A stretch of DNA of 64,000 nt from Bacteroidales bacterium (GTDB taxonomy: Bacteria > Bacteroidota > Bacteroidia > Bacteroidales > Tenuifilaceae): the NCBI GenBank assembly GCA_013376985.1, contig JACABB010000018.1, positions 1-64,000 of the forward strand, in the 5' to 3' direction. The position numbers and the translations under genes were made by a program. The notes under the pieces are model-generated. The model searched no databases and was not told the origin of the DNA. It saw only the letters and a program-made list of their open reading frames with translations. Below, in pieces: positions 42,655 through 52,577 of the stretch (positions within the stretch are counted from its first letter, which is position 1; the number at the start of each line of letters is the position of its first letter).

Positions 42655-44601
42655 ATGAAGAAATTACACATAATGAAAATTGGGTTAAACATCTTACTTG
42701 TTTGGAGTATTTGCACATTTGCAAAGGTTAGTGCTGTTGGTCAAACAGTAAATATCGATTCCTTAAATGCCCTTATTAAAAATAAAAATTTTAGGAGTAT
42801 CAGTGAAGAGTTAAAGGTTTTAGATAAAATTTGTAATAAATATATCGAGTCCGATCTGCCAAGAGCGGAAAAAATTGCTATTGATATGCTAAATCTGGCT
42901 TCTAAATCAAAAGAATTTGAATTTGAGTCAATTGCTAATGAAAATGTAGGTAGAATACTCTATATGCAAGGTCGGATTGACAGTTCAATCCTGTTTTTAA
43001 AAAGGGCGATAGATGGATTTAACGCAATACCAAACTCTGAGAAAGAGCAGATAGAATCCAAAACATATCTAGCAAATGCCTACAGAGTATCAGCAAAATA
43101 TGATGAGTCGATAGAACTATACAATCAAGCACTAAAATACTACGAAAGTAAAGACGATAAAATTTGGACAGCTAAAGTATTAGCCAATATCGGTTCGTTG
43201 TACTATACGGCAGGTAATCAAGCAAAAGGGGAGGAGTATACGCTTAAGGCACTCGAAATGCAACGAAAATCGAAAGATGTTCAAGGCGAGGTAATATCGC
43301 TGGTAAACCTTACAGTTTTCGCACTTAATAATGGCAACTATCAGCAAGGAATTAAATATGGGGATGAAGCCCTTTCAAAGCTCAAAAATACGAATAGAAC
43401 ATATTACGCATCTGCATTAATACGTGTGGGTTATTGCTACTATAGGACTGGAAATAAGACCAAGGCTATAGAATATACCAATGAAGCAATCAAAATACAA
43501 AAGGAGAATAAAAACATATCGGGAATGTTGGAGAGCTATCGTGTTTTAGGGGATTATTACTATGAGACAAAGGATTACACTTTGGCTAAGAAAACAGGAC
43601 TTGAGGCTCTTCAATATGCTGATACTTCTAATAGACTTGATTTAAGATTACTCTACGATTTGCTGAAAAGAGCGTCTATATTCCTTAACCAACATGAAGA
43701 TGCTATAGACTATTCTCAGAAGCAAATAAACATGAAAGAGGCCGATTTGAATAAAGACTGGGCTTCTAAAATTGCCGAGGCAGATGCAAAATATCAAACA
43801 GAGAAAAAAGATCGTGAAATTGAACGATTAAAAACTTCGCAAAAAATAAGACTAATAGTTATTATTTCATTGGGATTACTGTTAATAGTTGGATTTTTTG
43901 CCACATTCTTTTTTGCTCGTAGCCTTAGGCAGAAACGAAAAATCGCCGAACAAAAGATTTTACAGCTAGAGCAGGAAAAGCAGCTTATTGCTACACAGTC
44001 CTTACTCGAAGGCGAAACTATAGAACGAGTTCGTTTATCCAAAGATCTACATGATGGACTTGGTGGATTACTATCCGTTACAAAACATAAAATTGCAAAT
44101 ATGAAAGGGAACTTAACAATTCCGGCAGATCAGGTTGAAATCTTTAACTCTGCGTTAGAGATGCTTGATAATTCGATAGTTGAACTGCGTAGAGTTGCCC
44201 ATAATTTGATGCCTGAATCCCTTGTGCGATATGGCTTAAATTCTGCAATTAACGATTTCTGCAGTAGTATTGATAAGGTGAACTACTATTTTTATGGTAC
44301 TGAGAAACGTTTAGATGAAAAATTAGAGGTTGCTGCTTTTCGAATTATAAACGAACTTGTTAATAATGCACTTAAACATGCCCATGCAAGTAAAATAAAT
44401 GTTCAGTTGGTTCAAGAGCAAGAACGCATTAGCATAACTGTTTATGATGATGGACGTGGATTTAATCCAAAATCGATTGATCATTCAAAACCTGGCGGTC
44501 TAAACAATATTGAATCTAGGGTTCTATCCTTTAATGGTAGAATGGATCTATTTTCTACACCCGAAAAGGGAACTGAAATATCGGTTGAATTTAAACTTTA
44601 G
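42655..44601 (+). CDS. Sensor histidine kinase with TPR sensor domain (NarL-type)
   Basis: The 648-residue kinase has a signal-like N-terminus and a periplasmic run of about eight TPR units (residues 50-370, for example ALEMQRKSKDVQGEVISLVN). One membrane helix lies near 398-422 (LIVIISLGLLLIVGFFATFFF), followed by a short coiled coil. The HisKA_3 segment RLSKDLHDGLGGLLS has its phospho-acceptor His near residue 464. The HATPase domain has NELVNNALKHAHA and YDDGRGFNP. It pairs with the response regulator 6 bp downstream. A terminator-like hairpin precedes it. Confidence 0.93.
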   Translation: MKKLHIMKIGLNILLVWSICTFAKVSAVGQTVNIDSLNALIKNKNFRSISEELKVLDKICNKYIESDLPRAEKIAIDMLNLASKSKEFEFESIANENVGRILYMQGRIDSSILFLKRAIDGFNAIPNSEKEQIESKTYLANAYRVSAKYDESIELYNQALKYYESKDDKIWTAKVLANIGSLYYTAGNQAKGEEYTLKALEMQRKSKDVQGEVISLVNLTVFALNNGNYQQGIKYGDEALSKLKNTNRTYYASALIRVGYCYYRTGNKTKAIEYTNEAIKIQKENKNISGMLESYRVLGDYYYETKDYTLAKKTGLEALQYADTSNRLDLRLLYDLLKRASIFLNQHEDAIDYSQKQINMKEADLNKDWASKIAEADAKYQTEKKDREIERLKTSQKIRLIVIISLGLLLIVGFFATFFFARSLRQKRKIAEQKILQLEQEKQLIATQSLLEGETIERVRLSKDLHDGLGGLLSVTKHKIANMKGNLTIPADQVEIFNSALEMLDNSIVELRRVAHNLMPESLVRYGLNSAINDFCSSIDKVNYYFYGTEKRLDEKLEVAAFRIINELVNNALKHAHASKINVQLVQEQERISITVYDDGRGFNPKSIDHSKPGGLNNIESRVLSFNGRMDLFSTPEKGTEISVEFKL

Positions 44602-44607
44602 CGCACA

Positions 44608-45219
44608 ATGAGTAAAATCCTAATAGTTGATGATCATCCGTTAATAGTTCAGAGTTTAGTTGGCATAATTAACGATTCAAAAATTGGCGAAGTGGCTGCA
44701 ATTGCTACAAACGCAAAGCAATGCCTTGATTTAATTTCCACTAAGTATTTTGACTTGGTTTTGTTAGATATAAACCTCCCCGATGGAAACGGGCTAGATA
44801 TTTGCAAATCGATTACCGAAAGATATCCTCAAATTAAGGTATTAGCTATAACAAGTTTTAATGAATTTACCATAATCAGGAAGATGATGGATAATGGAGC
44901 ATCGGGTTATATATTAAAAAACTCCATGCCCGATGAGGTTGTTGAGGGAATTGAAACAGTGCTTAAAGGTGAAACTTTTCTTTGCCATGAGGTTGATTTA
45001 TTAATGAAGAAGAAATCGGATCAACAAATATTTCTAACCCCACGAGAAACGGAACTACTAAAGCTTATCTGCGATGGCTATACTAATCCTGAAATTGCTG
45101 ATAAACTCTTTCTTGGAGTCGAAACCATTAATAGTTATCGTAAGAATTTACTCTTTAAACTCGATGCTCGTAACACGGCGGTTCTTGTGAAAATAGCTGT
45201 GGAACAAAAGTTTATATAG
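44608..45219 (+). CDS. NarL/LuxR-family response regulator
   Basis: The 203-residue regulator has a receiver domain with DDHP at 8-11 and phospho-acceptor Asp54 in LVLLDINLPDG. The C-terminal GerE-type helix-turn-helix includes LTPRETELLKLICDGYTNPE, then LFLGVETINSYRKNL. It is phosphorylated by the kinase encoded 6 bp upstream. The targets are unknown; the divergent beta-helix lipoprotein gene is a candidate because of its position. Confidence 0.94.
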   Translation: MSKILIVDDHPLIVQSLVGIINDSKIGEVAAIATNAKQCLDLISTKYFDLVLLDINLPDGNGLDICKSITERYPQIKVLAITSFNEFTIIRKMMDNGASGYILKNSMPDEVVEGIETVLKGETFLCHEVDLLMKKKSDQQIFLTPRETELLKLICDGYTNPEIADKLFLGVETINSYRKNLLFKLDARNTAVLVKIAVEQKFI

Positions 45220-45244
45220 AAATTGTTGTATTTTATCTTACAAA

Positions 45245-45271
45245 AAAACCGCCCCTTTTGGAGGCGGTTTT
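45245..45271. terminator. Bidirectional terminator between response regulator and ppdK
   Basis: AAAACCGCC and GGCGGTTTT arms enclose a 9-nt loop, with A- and T-runs at either side, between convergent stops at 45219 and 45292. Confidence 0.92.
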
Positions 45272-45291
45272 AATTGAACTATTGTAGATTG

Positions 45292-48015
45292 TTATTTACC
45301 AAATTTGATGCTTGCTTGCGCTGCTGCTAAACGAGCAATTGGAACGCGGAATGGAGAGCAGCTAACATAGGTTAATCCAGCCTTGAAGCAGAACTCAACC
45401 GATGCAGGATCACCACCCTGTTCGCCACAAATACCAACCTTTAAATCACCACGTGTTGCACGACCTTTAGTAACTGCCATTTGAATTAGCTGACCTACTC
45501 CGTCCTGATCAATTGTTTGGAATGGATCGGAAGCTAATATCTTTTTGTCTAAATAATCGTTCATGAAACCACCCGTATCATCACGGCTAAAGCCAAAAGT
45601 CATTTGGGTTAAGTCGTTAGTACCGAATGAGAAGAACTCAGCTGTTTTTGCCATTCTATCAGCAAGTAAACAAGCGCGTGGAATTTCAATCATTGTGCCA
45701 TATTTGCAATCAATGGTTTTCATTCCAAATTTAGCGCTAACCTCAGCTCTAACTTTATCAAAAATAACCTTAGTTACATCTAATTCAGCAACTTCGCAAG
45801 TTACAGGAACCATTAATTCTGGATGTGGTTGGTGTCCTTCTTTAATTAGCTCGGCAGTAGCTTCAAATATAGCACGAATCTGCATCTCAGTAACTTCAGG
45901 ATAGGTAATACCCAAGCGAACTCCACGGTGTCCCATCATTGGGTTCGACTCGTGTAATCCTTCGCCACGTTTAGCAACTGCCTCAGCAGAAATTCCTAAT
46001 GCTTTTGCAAGTTCAGCTTGCTTTTCAGCGCTTTGTGGAACAAATTCGTGCAAAGGTGGGTCGAGTAAACGGAAAGTAACTGGCAAGGTATCCATTGCAA
46101 GAAGGGTTGCCTTGATATCTTTCTTAACAAATACCGATAGCTCATCAAGTGCGTTACGACGTTCTTTTTCACCTTCGCTAAGAATCATCTTACGAAGTAA
46201 GAATAAGGGTTGCTCAGAACCTTTACCATAGAACATATGCTCGGTACGGAACAAACCAATACCTTCAGCGCCATAATCGCGGGCAATCTTAGCATCAGCA
46301 GGGGTCTCAGCGTTTGTGCGAACACCCATCTTGCGGAATTTATCAACAATTGCCATGAATTTCTGGAAGCGTGGGTTCTCGGTTGCATCCATCAATTTCA
46401 ATGCGCTAGAATAAGCATGTCCTTTAGTTCCGTTTAGAGTAAGAACATCACCTTCTTTAATTACGATGTTAGTTCCAACAACTTTAGCTGTCTTACCAAC
46501 AACATCAACGTGTAGAGCGCCTGCACCAACGATACAACATTTTCCCCATCCACGAGCAACGAGAGCAGCGTGCGAAGTCATACCTCCACGAGCGGTTAGA
46601 ATACCCTCAGCAGCGCGCATACCTTCAACATCCTCGGGGTTAGTTTCCTCGCGAACAAGGATAACCTTTTCGCCTCTACGGAACCAAGCAACTGCATCCT
46701 CGGCGGTAAATACCACCTTACCTACAGCAGCACCAGGACCAGCTGGTAAACCTTTTACTATTGGGCTAACCTTTTTCTCCTCTGCTGGATCGCAGATTGG
46801 GTGAAGTAGTTCATCTAATTGAACTGGGTCAACACGCATTACAGCTGTTTTCTCATCAATTAGGTTATCTTGAAGCATATCCATTGCCATGTTAAGAGCA
46901 GCAGTACCTGTTCTCTTACCTACACGACACTGTAACATATAAAGAACACCTTCCTGAATGGTGAACTCGATGTCGAGCATATCTTTATAATTCTTCTCAA
47001 GAATAGCACGGATATTATCAAGTTCTTTATAAGTTCCGGGCATAGCCTCTTGCATAGAGTGCAAGTGCTTGTTTTGCTCGTTTTTTGTATCGTCGTTTAG
47101 TGGATTTGGAGTGCGGATACCAGCAACTACATCTTCACCCTGAGCATTTACTAACCACTCACCGTAGAAGATATTATCGCCAGTTGCAGGGTTACGGGTA
47201 AATGCAACACCAGTTGCAGATGAATCGCCCATATTTCCGAATACCATTGACTGAACGTTAACAGCAGTTCCCCATGAATCGGGAATACCTTCGATACGAC
47301 GGTATGAAACAGCTTTTTTACCATTCCAACTCTTGAAAACAGCCATAATACCACCGATTAATTGCTCTTTTGCATCATCGGGGAACTCTTTACCTAGAGC
47401 TGATTTAACACGTTTCTTGAACTCTTCAGCAAGATGTTTTAGATCGTCAGCTGAAAGGTCTGTATCTGATTTGAATCCTTTTGCATGTTTGTACTCATCA
47501 AGCATATCATCGAGCTGCTTACGGATACCTTTACCATCGGTCTCAAGACCTTCGGCTTTCTCCATAACAACGTCAGCGTACATCATAATCAAACGACGAT
47601 ATGAATCCCATACAAAACGTGGGTTATTGGTTTTCTTTAGAAGACCAGGGATAGTTGCTGAGCTTAAACCGATATTCAGAACTGTATCCATCATACCAGG
47701 CATCGAACTACGAGCACCAGAACGGCAGCTTATAAGTAGCGGGTTGGTTGCGTCACCGTACTTCATACCCATGATATCCTCAGTCACCTTCATTGCACTC
47801 CATACTTGTTCAAGTAGGTCGGCTGGTAATTGGCAATTATTTGCGTAGTAATCGTTACAGGTTTCGGTTGTAATGGTAAACCCTGCAGGAACAGGTAGTC
47901 CTAATAGACACATCTCGGCCAAATTGGCTCCTTTTCCACCAAGCAGATTTTTCATATCCGCTTTACCTTCAGCTTTCTTTCCCCCGAAGGTGTAAACACG
48001 TTTTACGTTAGACAT
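45292..48015 (-). CDS. ppdK: Pyruvate, phosphate dikinase
   Basis: The enzyme interconverts pyruvate, ATP and phosphate with PEP, AMP and pyrophosphate. The 907 residues match the full-length enzyme. The N-terminal ATP-grasp part shows GGKGANLAEMCLLGLPVPAGFTI. The swivelling phospho-His domain has GGMTSHAALVARGWGK with the catalytic His at about 482. The C-terminal TIM barrel has GIGLFRTEHMF, FFSFGTNDLTQMTFGFSRDD and VGICGEQGGDP with the catalytic Cys. With pckA it sets PEP flux and pyrophosphate-linked glycolysis. It is a single gene. A -7-like box is at 48085-48092. Confidence 0.97.
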   Translation of the reverse strand: MSNVKRVYTFGGKKAEGKADMKNLLGGKGANLAEMCLLGLPVPAGFTITTETCNDYYANNCQLPADLLEQVWSAMKVTEDIMGMKYGDATNPLLISCRSGARSSMPGMMDTVLNIGLSSATIPGLLKKTNNPRFVWDSYRRLIMMYADVVMEKAEGLETDGKGIRKQLDDMLDEYKHAKGFKSDTDLSADDLKHLAEEFKKRVKSALGKEFPDDAKEQLIGGIMAVFKSWNGKKAVSYRRIEGIPDSWGTAVNVQSMVFGNMGDSSATGVAFTRNPATGDNIFYGEWLVNAQGEDVVAGIRTPNPLNDDTKNEQNKHLHSMQEAMPGTYKELDNIRAILEKNYKDMLDIEFTIQEGVLYMLQCRVGKRTGTAALNMAMDMLQDNLIDEKTAVMRVDPVQLDELLHPICDPAEEKKVSPIVKGLPAGPGAAVGKVVFTAEDAVAWFRRGEKVILVREETNPEDVEGMRAAEGILTARGGMTSHAALVARGWGKCCIVGAGALHVDVVGKTAKVVGTNIVIKEGDVLTLNGTKGHAYSSALKLMDATENPRFQKFMAIVDKFRKMGVRTNAETPADAKIARDYGAEGIGLFRTEHMFYGKGSEQPLFLLRKMILSEGEKERRNALDELSVFVKKDIKATLLAMDTLPVTFRLLDPPLHEFVPQSAEKQAELAKALGISAEAVAKRGEGLHESNPMMGHRGVRLGITYPEVTEMQIRAIFEATAELIKEGHQPHPELMVPVTCEVAELDVTKVIFDKVRAEVSAKFGMKTIDCKYGTMIEIPRACLLADRMAKTAEFFSFGTNDLTQMTFGFSRDDTGGFMNDYLDKKILASDPFQTIDQDGVGQLIQMAVTKGRATRGDLKVGICGEQGGDPASVEFCFKAGLTYVSCSPFRVPIARLAAAQASIKFGK

Positions 48016-48084
48016 TTTAGAATGATTTTATAATTAAACTTTTACAGTTACTCGCTTGAAAAAGAACAACTTTTTCTGAGGCTA

Positions 48085-48092
48085 CAAAATTA
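48085..48092 (-). promoter_or_regulatory. Probable -7 box of ppdK
   Basis: TAATTTTG on the minus strand matches TAnnTTTG and lies 69 bp upstream of the ppdK start. A well-spaced -33 TTTG is not evident. Confidence 0.4.
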
Positions 48093-48285
48093 TCAAAAAA
48101 TATGAAATAGTGGTTTTTAGGAGCGATTTGTTTTATGATTTGCAACACAGATTTAGTGTGATTTATGAAAAATCATATCTCAATCGATTGCATGCTTTTT
48201 AAGTATCAAAAACTTTTTAACCGTTGGCTAAAAAGTTACTTAGTAAGTCAAGTATTTCCTAAATTAGCCCTTTTATTCCCCAAAG

Positions 48286-48516
48286 ATGCATTCTATGAAA
48301 AAAATTGAACCCACTGAATTACAGCTTAAGCAATGGCATGATGATTCTAAAAACTGGAAGCTTGGAATTTTCTATTTTAACAGGATGGATAGAAGAGTAT
48401 TCCCACCAAAACGATTTTACGGCGGATGGACCGTAAACTTTGCAAACCCAATTTCAATGATTGTTCTACTTGCTTTATTGATTTGTATTGTTGCGATAAA
48501 GTATTCAATTCAATAG
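48286..48516 (+). CDS. Small membrane protein, DUF5808-type
   Basis: The 76-residue protein has a soluble N-terminal part whose pattern DDSKNWKLGIFYFNRMDRRV, FPPKRFYGGWTVNFANP matches the DUF5808 module (short beta segment with a Phe/Pro-Lys-Arg-Phe-x-x-Gly-Trp core). One membrane helix follows (MIVLLALLICIVAIKYSI). In-frame ATG codons at 48286 and 48295 are both possible. The function is unknown. It is divergent from ppdK. Confidence 0.75.
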   Translation: MHSMKKIEPTELQLKQWHDDSKNWKLGIFYFNRMDRRVFPPKRFYGGWTVNFANPISMIVLLALLICIVAIKYSIQ

Positions 48517-48774
48517 ATATCAATAGTAAAACCTAATTTTTTATTGGTAAATTAAGTTTTATTTTCATTTGTATTATATTGACATCATGGAGTTTGAGTA
48601 TATTCAAAGTAAATAATTAAACCGAAAATTGAAGGGCATCTAAAGGAATCGTTCCCGATTTTATGGTTGGTGTAAAAATTCGGATGGATTTCAATGGTGG
48701 ATTATTGAGTTAAAAGGTGTAAATGATAATATTTTAAATGATTGTCCGCAATAATACCTAATCAGGAATAAACA

Positions 48775-48914
48775 ACCCAAGTTGTCATTGCCTAGCGGCG
48801 AACTCGCAAAATACGCTCGGTTTCTGCGAACCGTTAGCTCATGAGCAAAGCGAATAATGCAGGAATCTATCCCTGCCAAGAGATTCTGAGACTTCGCCCG
48901 GAATAACAATGGAG
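48775..48914. repeat. Interspersed repeat (GTCATTGCctaGCGgCGAACTCGC type)
   Basis: It begins near GTTGTCATTGCC and ends CGGAATAACAATGGA, and includes CAAGAGATTCTGAGACTTCG. It is related in style to 32634-32763. It is the only recognisable content of the 1-kb gap 48517-49520; the remainder is AT-rich with no supported gene. Confidence 0.65.
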
Positions 48915-49520
48915 TGTGTTCTGCTTATAGGTAATATAACGGATATACAAATTATATAAATTACTAAAGCTTAATATTAAATTTGATTTACTACTGATTG
49001 GGAAAAATTATACACCAAGAAAAAGAACGCTTGCCATGAACAATCTTTTAACTCTCAAATCAATTCCCTAGATTCAAACACCTTCATGTAATGCTAATAT
49101 TCTAAAAACGGGGTAAAATACTCCTATAAATGTACAACTTGTTTGTGAATATAAAACACCTATTCATTTAACAAAAATACCAAAACAAGCTTACTATTCG
49201 AACATCAATGGTATCTTTATTTAAATACATCTAATTTCATTCTTTAAAAAGTTCCTTGAACTTTGCTACCTACTTAATCTCTAAAAATCTTACTGTATCG
49301 TTTGAAATTAAAGGGATTGTAACTTTAAACTACTCGCAATAAAACTCAAATATTAAACGTCAAAGTATTAAAACCAAAACATTCTGCGCAACTTGTTTAA
49401 TGCAAACTTCTGAATAGAGGTTTTGTACTTATTTCATATCTTAGTATCCTTAAATTGAATTAGAATAAAATAGCTATCGCATTTTGCGATTATAAAAATC
49501 TAAAAAAAACTAAATTTGCT

Positions 49521-49976
49521 ATGATTCGAACTAAAATTTTAAAATGCCTACTCTCCCTTTCGGCATTACTTCTTATTAATGGAGTTTTTGCTCAGGGAAT
49601 TCTACTATTGGACAATTGGAAGATTTCAAACTTTGGAAGTACAATTAGTACAAAAACCTCAAGTTGCATTATTCTTAGGCAGTATAGCCCTATTTATTAC
49701 GAAGGGATTTGCATGGTTGCAGCACCTGTTATAGTTACTTGTAAGTGGACAACTCCGCTTAATTATGTTGATATGGGGGTAACTCTTATTTTCACCTATC
49801 AGAATAGGGATACCGAAACCATTGAGAAAAATATACCTAAAGGGGTATCAACCGAACAGAAACTGGTTTACATCCCCCAAAAAGCCTCGGGGAAAAAGAT
49901 TATGAAGTTGGAAATTCAGCATGGGCAAACAGCAATGGAGGTAAAAATCTTTTCGGTTGAAATTGCAGGGTATTAG
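49521..49976 (+). CDS. Exported protein of unknown function
   Basis: The 151-residue protein has a clear signal peptide (MIRTKILKCLLSLSALLLINGVFAQG). The mature part looks all-beta (VTCKWTTPLNYVDMGVTLIF, then KIMKLEIQHGQTAMEVKIFS) with two Cys near 47 and 63 that may form a disulfide. No family is recognised. It stands alone between repeat-bearing intergenic stretches. Confidence 0.6.
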   Translation: MIRTKILKCLLSLSALLLINGVFAQGILLLDNWKISNFGSTISTKTSSCIILRQYSPIYYEGICMVAAPVIVTCKWTTPLNYVDMGVTLIFTYQNRDTETIEKNIPKGVSTEQKLVYIPQKASGKKIMKLEIQHGQTAMEVKIFSVEIAGY

Positions 49977-50034
49977 ATATTACTTACACTATGCCGTTTT
50001 TAGTAAGGTTTACGGGAATGGAGGCGGTTTGAGG

Positions 50035-50195
50035 AGTATGCATAATTTAACTAGTTGGTTTTAATTTGATATACTGTGGAGTATCAGGGAAAGTTTGAAA
50101 GGAATGGATAGGAGATCGCTGTTTAAAGGCATTCTAAGACATATGCAAGTAAAATAGAATAATTATTTTTGTATTGCCAAATAACGACCGACGGC
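50035..50195 (+). repeat. Gene-associated long repeat, copy 3, with empty MITE site
   Basis: It lies downstream of the 49521-49976 gene. Bases 50128-50189 match the minus strand of 10600-10814 once the MITE-A and one TAATTA are removed: GGCATTCTAAGACATATGC, then AAGTAAAATAGAATAATTA and TTTTTGTATTGCCAAATAAC. The single TAATTA is at 50160-50165. Confidence 0.75.
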
Positions 50196-50261
50196 GAAAG
50201 TTAAGCCAAAGGTTAATTGCGCTTGCCTAAGAAGCAATCTTAAACTCTGCAAATCCAACTA

Positions 50262-50909
50262 TTAATAAAACATATTCTCAGGTACTTCCGTAAAGTCGTA
50301 AACTTGCATGTAGGTTTTTGGTAGCTCTTCCGCTTTGTGCGTTGTTATTAATGCAATAACTCCCATTCCTGCATTATGAGCCGATTGTATTCCTGAAATT
50401 GAGTCCTCAAAAACAATACACTCCTTTGGAGCAATGCCAATTATCTCCGAAGCCTTAAGGTATATCTCGGGATCGGGTTTACATTCCTTAACCATCGAGG
50501 AATCAACAACAGCATCAAACATATCTCTGATACATAGCTGATCCAGCACAAAGTTGAGGTTACTTGTTGGTGCCGATGTTGCAATAGCCGTCTTAATTCC
50601 TTGCTCCCTTAGTTTTGCGATAAATGATTTAAAACCGCTAACGGATTTTATATCATCTCTATAGATATTTCGGTAAATCAACTCTTTCTCCTCTGCGAGT
50701 TCATCTATCGCATTTTGTGATAGTTTAGAGTTTGTTAAATCGGGTAGGATATCTCGGTTGCTTTTCCCAAAGTATTTGGTTCTAAAGCTCTGCTCGCTAA
50801 AAGGTATTCTATGATTTTTACAGAAGCTTGCCCATGCTTTTACATGGTAATTGTGATTGTCTACAATTACCCCATCCATATCAAATATTGCAGCTTTATA
50901 TTGGAGCAT
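50262..50909 (-). CDS. HAD-superfamily phosphatase, beta-phosphoglucomutase-like
   Basis: The 215-residue cytoplasmic hydrolase or phosphomutase has motif I AAIFDMDGVIVDN with Asp10 and Asp12, a helical cap (residues 18-90), motif II IATSAPTSN, motif III Lys in ECKPDPEIYLKA and motif IV ECIVFEDSISGI. The length and the PDPE/EDSxxGI signature place it in the subfamily of beta-phosphoglucomutase and small sugar-phosphate phosphatases. The substrate is unknown. Confidence 0.92.
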   Translation of the reverse strand: MLQYKAAIFDMDGVIVDNHNYHVKAWASFCKNHRIPFSEQSFRTKYFGKSNRDILPDLTNSKLSQNAIDELAEEKELIYRNIYRDDIKSVSGFKSFIAKLREQGIKTAIATSAPTSNLNFVLDQLCIRDMFDAVVDSSMVKECKPDPEIYLKASEIIGIAPKECIVFEDSISGIQSAHNAGMGVIALITTHKAEELPKTYMQVYDFTEVPENMFY

Positions 50910-51084
50910 GATTTTTTGTTTAGTTACTATGAAATTTGAGGGGGCAATTTTCGTTAAAAATTTTGAATTAAATGCGATTCAATGGAATTATTGTTAAATC
51001 AGTTTTAAAAACGAGATTTTGAGCCTTTGATTATTGGGGTTTGTAGTAATTTTTTGGGAAAGGGGAGGGGGTATATCATTATAA

Positions 51085-51117
51085 AACTTTAACAGGGTTC
51101 AAAACCCTGTTAAAGTT
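51085..51117 (-). terminator. Hairpin terminator after the LytTR gene
   Basis: The 15-bp arms AACTTTAACAGGGTT and AACCCTGTTAAAGTT have a 3-nt loop and are followed on the minus strand by TTATAATG. They share the CAGGGTT/AACCCTG core with 33475-33509. Confidence 0.75.
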
Positions 51118-51169
51118 AAACTTAAATATGTATTGTTAAATTTTAGACTTTATATAATACCAGACTGAT

Positions 51170-51526
51170 TTATACTATTGTAACGTTGCTTAGAAGTTTT
51201 TTGAAAAACATTGGTTGCCTTCTACATGCTAGTTTAAGCCTTGTATCGTCCTTTAGAATTATCGTCTTTTCTTTTAAGATATTCAATTCCTTTACGTAGT
51301 CTAGGTTAATAAGGCATGATTTGTGGATTCTATAAAAGATATCTAAGGGCAAAACTAGCTCAACATCCTTTAATAATTTTGCAACAACAATGTGTTTATT
51401 ATTATTTAAGTAAATGTAAGTGTATCGACCTTCCCCTTTGCAATATATAATACTGTCAATATTTAATACACTAACTCCTGTTTGTGTACGAAATGCTATA
51501 CGATCATTACTATACTTAGATTCCAT
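51170..51526 (-). CDS. Stand-alone LytTR DNA-binding regulator
   Basis: The 118-residue protein consists of a LytTR domain (SVLNIDSIIYCKGEGRYTYI, then DIFYRIHKSCLINLDYVKEL) without the receiver domain that normally precedes it. Such short LytTR proteins act as transcription factors, sometimes with membrane partners, but none is encoded next to it. It lies just downstream of the eCIS cargo/immunity genes on the same strand, 319 bp from the Imm11-like gene, and might regulate them. This is inference from position. Confidence 0.88.
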   Translation of the reverse strand: MESKYSNDRIAFRTQTGVSVLNIDSIIYCKGEGRYTYIYLNNNKHIVVAKLLKDVELVLPLDIFYRIHKSCLINLDYVKELNILKEKTIILKDDTRLKLACRRQPMFFKKLLSNVTIV

Positions 51527-51615
51527 GCCTTATTTATTAGCAAAATATAGTTTTTTGATATTGTTTATAAATCTCGGAAATAAATCTAATCTTTAAAATA
51601 GACTAGCAGATAAAG

Positions 51616-51639
51616 TTATCAACACGAAAATGTTGATAA
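51616..51639. repeat. Inverted TTATCAACA pair upstream of the LytTR gene
   Basis: TTATCAACA and TGTTGATAA form 9-bp arms with a 6-nt loop, 90 bp upstream of the LytTR start. Each arm differs from a DnaA box (TTATCCACA) at one base. The 317-bp gap holds nothing else recognised. Confidence 0.55.
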
Positions 51640-51844
51640 GTTGTTAATAACTTCGATAAACGCCTTACCATTCAGCAATTCGTGAGTTTAAAAGGGTATT
51701 TGAAGCGTTTTGAGAGGTACTCAACTTCTTTCTAAAAGAGATATAGATACCTTGTTGGAACATTTATAAGGACATATATTTTGTGATAGCAGGAAATCGA
51801 TTGCAGAATAGTATTTAGTTCATCATTTGACAATGCTAAAATTG

Positions 51845-52438
51845 TTATGCTACAGATACATTTTCAAAATCAATTCCAGTAAGGTTCTCTTTCTGAACTG
51901 CTTTTTTGATAATTTCGCTAATATAAAGACCAGATGGGATTTCCCAAAAAGGTTGAGGTTTGTGGAATATATTATAATTAGAGATTTTACTTAAGGAAAA
52001 TACAGGTTTGATAATAAGATTAGTTCCCTGTACGAATAATGTCTTTTTTTCGTCTAGTACATCAAGCATTTTTTCAAATTTTAAAATAAAGTAAGCTCTG
52101 CTTTCAGAATCAGCCTTCACAGTCACTTTCATCCAACTAATATCTTCTTTACCTGTTAGGTTATTGTCTATTATATTCTTCATCTTTTCCGACATTAACG
52201 GCCAAGCAAGATTATTTGGTTGGAAATCTAGCCATAGATGTTTTAAACCCGAAATATCACTACTTACTGAGGTTTCGCCTTTACTAATTACTACCTTTTT
52301 TAAAAATAAATCAAACGGCACATTAGTTTTATCTTTCATTTCAGGTATTAATTCATGAGACAATGGGGTTTTACCTTCGGTATATGCAAATGCAGTTCCT
52401 GACTTGATTTGCTCTGTTAATAAAAAATACTTGTTCAT
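51845..52438 (-). CDS. Imm11-like (DUF1629) immunity protein
   Basis: The 197-residue protein has no signal. The start MNKYFLLTEQIKSGTAFAY and the end WEIPSGLYISEIIKKAVQKE with LTGIDFENVSV match the pattern of Imm11/DUF1629 proteins, which neutralise polymorphic toxins with nuclease ends. It follows the large cargo gene at 52578-55916 on the same strand after 139 bp, the expected toxin-immunity order. Its role would be to bind the AHH-type nuclease in the cytoplasm of the producer. The family match is by eye. Confidence 0.68.
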   Translation of the reverse strand: MNKYFLLTEQIKSGTAFAYTEGKTPLSHELIPEMKDKTNVPFDLFLKKVVISKGETSVSSDISGLKHLWLDFQPNNLAWPLMSEKMKNIIDNNLTGKEDISWMKVTVKADSESRAYFILKFEKMLDVLDEKKTLFVQGTNLIIKPVFSLSKISNYNIFHKPQPFWEIPSGLYISEIIKKAVQKENLTGIDFENVSVA

Positions 52439-52577
52439 TTTTAATGCTGGATTTTAATGACTTATTAAAAAGATGACAAAATAAGCAATAGAAAGTTTTT
52501 AGGTTATGTAAATTTAAGTATTCCATTAATATTAAAACAGATAAATAATTTATCTAATCAAAAGAAATATTTATTCA

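Noticed and set aside
45563-47848. Long plus-strand open frames opposite ppdK
   Set aside because: They are complementary shadows caused by codon bias in the highly conserved ppdK gene.
48601-48752. A stretch encoding RSRFYGWCKNSDGFQWWIIE on the plus strand
   Set aside because: It has no start codon, an in-frame stop just upstream and only about 37 codons. It may be a relic but cannot be supported.
51600-51660. Possible replication origin because of DnaA-box-like sequences
   Set aside because: Only two imperfect boxes, no AT-rich unwinding array and no dnaA or origin-linked genes nearby.
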